Shown one piece after another: positions 61,211 through 64,000 of a stretch of DNA of 64,000 nucleotides; positions within the stretch are counted from its first letter, which is position 1, and each line of letters opens with the position of its first letter. The notes under the pieces are model-generated. The model saw only the letters and a list, made by a program, of their open reading frames with translations. It had not been told where the DNA came from and ran no database searches. The position numbers and the translations under genes were made by a program. The DNA lies in the NCBI GenBank assembly GCA_902635335.1, contig CACPNO010000002.1, positions 1-64,000 of the forward strand. Direction: 5' to 3'. Origin of the DNA: an uncultured Pelagibacteraceae bacterium (GTDB taxonomy: Bacteria > Pseudomonadota > Alphaproteobacteria > Pelagibacterales > Pelagibacteraceae).

Positions 61211-63465
61211 TGACACAATTAATAAAAATATTAAAAATAAATATTACTTTATTTATATGTTTATTATTTTTGTACACTACTGCCAAAGCAGAAATTTATG
61301 ATGAAATTAGAATTAAGGGAAATGAGAGACTTGCAGTTGAAACTATAATACTATTTTCTGGCTTAGATATAAACGATAACATTGAGAGTGAAGACTTAAA
61401 CCAATCTATTAAAAAACTTTATAATACGAATTATTTTAAAGATATTAAAATCGATGTAGATGGAAGTGTTATTATAATTTCAATTACAGAAAACCCAATA
61501 ATTCAATCTATTAAAATCAATGGAATAAAAAATAAGTCTATTTTAGAAAAGCTTAACGAGATAGGTAAGAAAAGTGAAAAATACCCTTATTTAAAAAGTA
61601 GCATTATAAATCAAAGAAATCTTTTATTAAATATAGTTCGTGCAAGTGGTTTTTATTTTGCAAAAATAGAGACTAAAGTAATTAATAATCAAAAAAATTC
61701 TGTAAATATTGTTTATAATTTTAATCTTGGAAAACGAGCGATAATTAAAAAAATAAATTTTCAAGGAAATAAAATTTTTAGAGACTCAAAACTTAGAAAT
61801 ATCATAATTTCTGAAGAAGGAAGATTCTGGAAGTTTATAACATCTGATAAGTATCTAGATGAAAGAAAAATTAAAAATGATGAATTGCTTTTGAAGAAAT
61901 TTTTTCAAAACAAAGGCTATTATAATGTAAATATAAAATCATCTTATGCTAAAAATATCAATAATGAATATTTTGAGTTAAATTTCAATATTGATGCCGG
62001 TAATAAATTCTTTTTTAATAATATATCTATTGACATTGGTGACAATTTTAATGATCAGAATTTTAAGGATATTCAAAATCAATTAATAAAATTTAAAGGA
62101 GAAAAATATTCACAAAGAGTAATAGATAAAATAATCGAAGAGATAGACAAAATTGTTTTACAAAAAGAATTTGTTTTCTTAAATACTAAATACGATTTTT
62201 TTATTAAGGAAAATAATAAAATTGATGTTTTATTTAAGTTTCAAGATTTAGAAAAATTTTTTGTAGAGCAAATCAACATCTATGGTAATTTCATAACTGA
62301 GGAAAAAGTTATTAGGAACTCTCTTATTGTTGATGAGGGTGATGCTTTTAATACTATGCTATTTGATAAATCAATAAATAACATTAGATCAAGAGGAATA
62401 TTTAAGTCTGTTAATTCTAAAATAAAAAATTCAACTAACGACAATCAAAAGAAAGTTATTGATATATTTGTGGAAGAAAGTCCAACAGGTGAGATATTTG
62501 CAGGAGCAGGAACTGGAACATCCGGTGCAACTATATCTGGTGGTATTCAGGAAAAAAATTACCTTGGAAAAGGAATAAAACTATCAACTAATCTAATGCT
62601 ATCTGAAGACCAAATTAAAGGAAAATTTTCAGTGGTTAACCCAAATTTTAAAAATTCAGATAGATCTCTTAATACAACTATAGAAAGTACAAGCTCAGAT
62701 TTCTTAGCTACAGGTGGATTTAAAACTTCAAGAACAGGTTTTGGTATAGGTACAGGATTTGAACAATACAATGATTTTTATGTAAACCTAGACATATCAA
62801 CCTATTATGAAAAGTTAGAGACATCATCCGAAGCTTCTGCATATAAAAAAAAACAAGAGGGTGATTATTTGGAGAATTTATTTACTTATAACTTAATTTT
62901 AAATAAATTAGACCAAAATTTCCAACCTACAGATGGTTATAAAATGAGTTTTAAGCAAGTTCTACCAATTTATTCAGATGATTTGTCAGTAAGCAATACA
63001 CTTAATCTTTCTAAGTACTATTCATTGACAGACAATTTAATATTATCTGGAAAATTCTTTTTAAAAGCAGTTAATTCAATTGATGATGATGTTAGAGTTT
63101 CAAGAAGAGTATATATACCAACTAGTAAATTAAGAGGATTTGAAACAGGTAAATTTGGTCCAAAAGACGGAGATGAATATGTAGGTGGTAATTTCGGATC
63201 AGCAATAAATTTTAATACTACACTTCCAAATATTCTAAGTGGATATGAAAATATTGATTTAAATCTTTTTCTAGATGCCGCAACACTTAGAGAGGTAGAT
63301 TACGACAGTTCACTAGAATCTAGTAAAATTAGATCAGCAACAGGTGTATCTGTTAATTGGTTTACTGTAGTTGGCCCATTATCATTTTCTTATGCAATCC
63401 CTTTAACAAGCGAACCTTCAGACAAAACTGAATCATTTCGGTTTAGAATAGGAACATCTTTTTAA
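61210..63465 (+). CDS. bamA: Outer membrane protein assembly factor BamA
   Basis: POTRA repeats; AGAGTGTSGATISGGIQEKNYLGKGIKL; RGFETGKFGPKDGDEYVGGNFGSAINF; terminal Phe. Confidence 0.95.
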   Translation: MTQLIKILKINITLFICLLFLYTTAKAEIYDEIRIKGNERLAVETIILFSGLDINDNIESEDLNQSIKKLYNTNYFKDIKIDVDGSVIIISITENPIIQSIKINGIKNKSILEKLNEIGKKSEKYPYLKSSIINQRNLLLNIVRASGFYFAKIETKVINNQKNSVNIVYNFNLGKRAIIKKINFQGNKIFRDSKLRNIIISEEGRFWKFITSDKYLDERKIKNDELLLKKFFQNKGYYNVNIKSSYAKNINNEYFELNFNIDAGNKFFFNNISIDIGDNFNDQNFKDIQNQLIKFKGEKYSQRVIDKIIEEIDKIVLQKEFVFLNTKYDFFIKENNKIDVLFKFQDLEKFFVEQINIYGNFITEEKVIRNSLIVDEGDAFNTMLFDKSINNIRSRGIFKSVNSKIKNSTNDNQKKVIDIFVEESPTGEIFAGAGTGTSGATISGGIQEKNYLGKGIKLSTNLMLSEDQIKGKFSVVNPNFKNSDRSLNTTIESTSSDFLATGGFKTSRTGFGIGTGFEQYNDFYVNLDISTYYEKLETSSEASAYKKKQEGDYLENLFTYNLILNKLDQNFQPTDGYKMSFKQVLPIYSDDLSVSNTLNLSKYYSLTDNLILSGKFFLKAVNSIDDDVRVSRRVYIPTSKLRGFETGKFGPKDGDEYVGGNFGSAINFNTTLPNILSGYENIDLNLFLDAATLREVDYDSSLESSKIRSATGVSVNWFTVVGPLSFSYAIPLTSEPSDKTESFRFRIGTSF

Positions 63466-63466
63466 A

Positions 63467-63967
63467 ATGAAAAAAATAATTATTTTTTTTTTTGTAATTA
63501 ATATATTTACATTACCTTTAAAAGCTGAAATTGCATATATAGATATTAATTTTATTATTAATAAGTCAGCCATTGGAATAACTTTAAATAAACAACTTGA
63601 AGATCTTAAAAAAAAATACATATCAAAATACAATAAAATAGAACAAGAGCTTATTAAAAAAGAAAAAACATTAATTGCTCAACAAAATATTCTTAATAAA
63701 GATGAATTTGAAAAAAAATTAGAAACACTTTCAAAGCAAGTGAAAAAATATAGATCTGATAAAAAAATTTCTGAGGATGATATTAATAAAATAAAAATTG
63801 AAAATACCAAAAAAATATTAAATTTTTTGAACCCTATAATAACAGAATATGTTGAAAAAAATTCAATTTCTTTAGTAATCCCAAAAAAGAATATTATTGT
63901 CGGTAAAAAAAAATTAGATATAACTGATAATATAATTCAATTATTAAACAACGAAACAAACAAGTAA
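63467..63967 (+). CDS. skp: OmpH/Skp-family periplasmic chaperone
   Basis: Signal peptide; IAYIDINFIINKSAIGITLNKQLEDLKKKYISKYNKIEQELIKKEKTLI coiled coil; directly after bamA. Confidence 0.85.
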   Translation: MKKIIIFFFVINIFTLPLKAEIAYIDINFIINKSAIGITLNKQLEDLKKKYISKYNKIEQELIKKEKTLIAQQNILNKDEFEKKLETLSKQVKKYRSDKKISEDDINKIKIENTKKILNFLNPIITEYVEKNSISLVIPKKNIIVGKKKLDITDNIIQLLNNETNK

Positions 63968-64000
63968 TATTTTTAAGTATGGAGAATAAATTTTTTAAAA

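Noticed and set aside
1-64000. CRISPR arrays, transposases, phage or defence islands
   Set aside because: No regularly spaced repeats, recombinase/transposase motifs or defence-family genes were found on reading the ORFs.
63979-64000. Possible next gene start (ATGGAGAATAAATTTTTTAAAA)
   Set aside because: Only about 7 codons before the window end; cannot be assigned.

Overview
AT-rich, very gene-dense alphaproteobacterial window. Gene content, codon usage and stop/start overlaps are SAR11/Pelagibacterales-like, which is an inference from style and synteny. Left part (1-26 kb), mostly transport and catabolic genes: a two-ATPase ABC importer linked to DhaL/DhaK; a minus-strand cluster (M24 peptidase-like, FAH-like hydratase, M23 peptidase, SDR, TerC, GMC oxidoreductase); a Baeyer-Villiger monooxygenase / FKBP-rhodanese / SDR / ALDH / HIBADH cluster; a DctPQM TRAP transporter with an internal terminator; an NCS1 permease, a Zn-ADH and small membrane ORFs. 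Right part (26-64 kb), conserved core: tRNA-Leu, tig-clpP-clpX-lon, tRNA-Val, tRNA-Asp, a complete nuoA-N operon, birA-coaX-rnj-proS-lolC/E-lolD-dnaE, then rpsB-tsf-frr-uppS-cdsA-dxr-bamA-skp. Strongest observations: (i) tsf (EF-Ts) is split into two frames exactly at an A10 tract; (ii) the rpsB leader can form a pseudoknot-like fold that would cover the start region, consistent with the rpsB leader class described for Pelagibacter; (iii) an FKBP domain is fused to a rhodanese domain lacking its catalytic Cys; (iv) an M24 'peptidase' has apparently lost all canonical metal ligands; (v) pyrH and rseP are missing from their usual places. No CRISPR array, phage, transposon or defence system was seen. 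No clearly new multi-gene system can be claimed from sequence alone.
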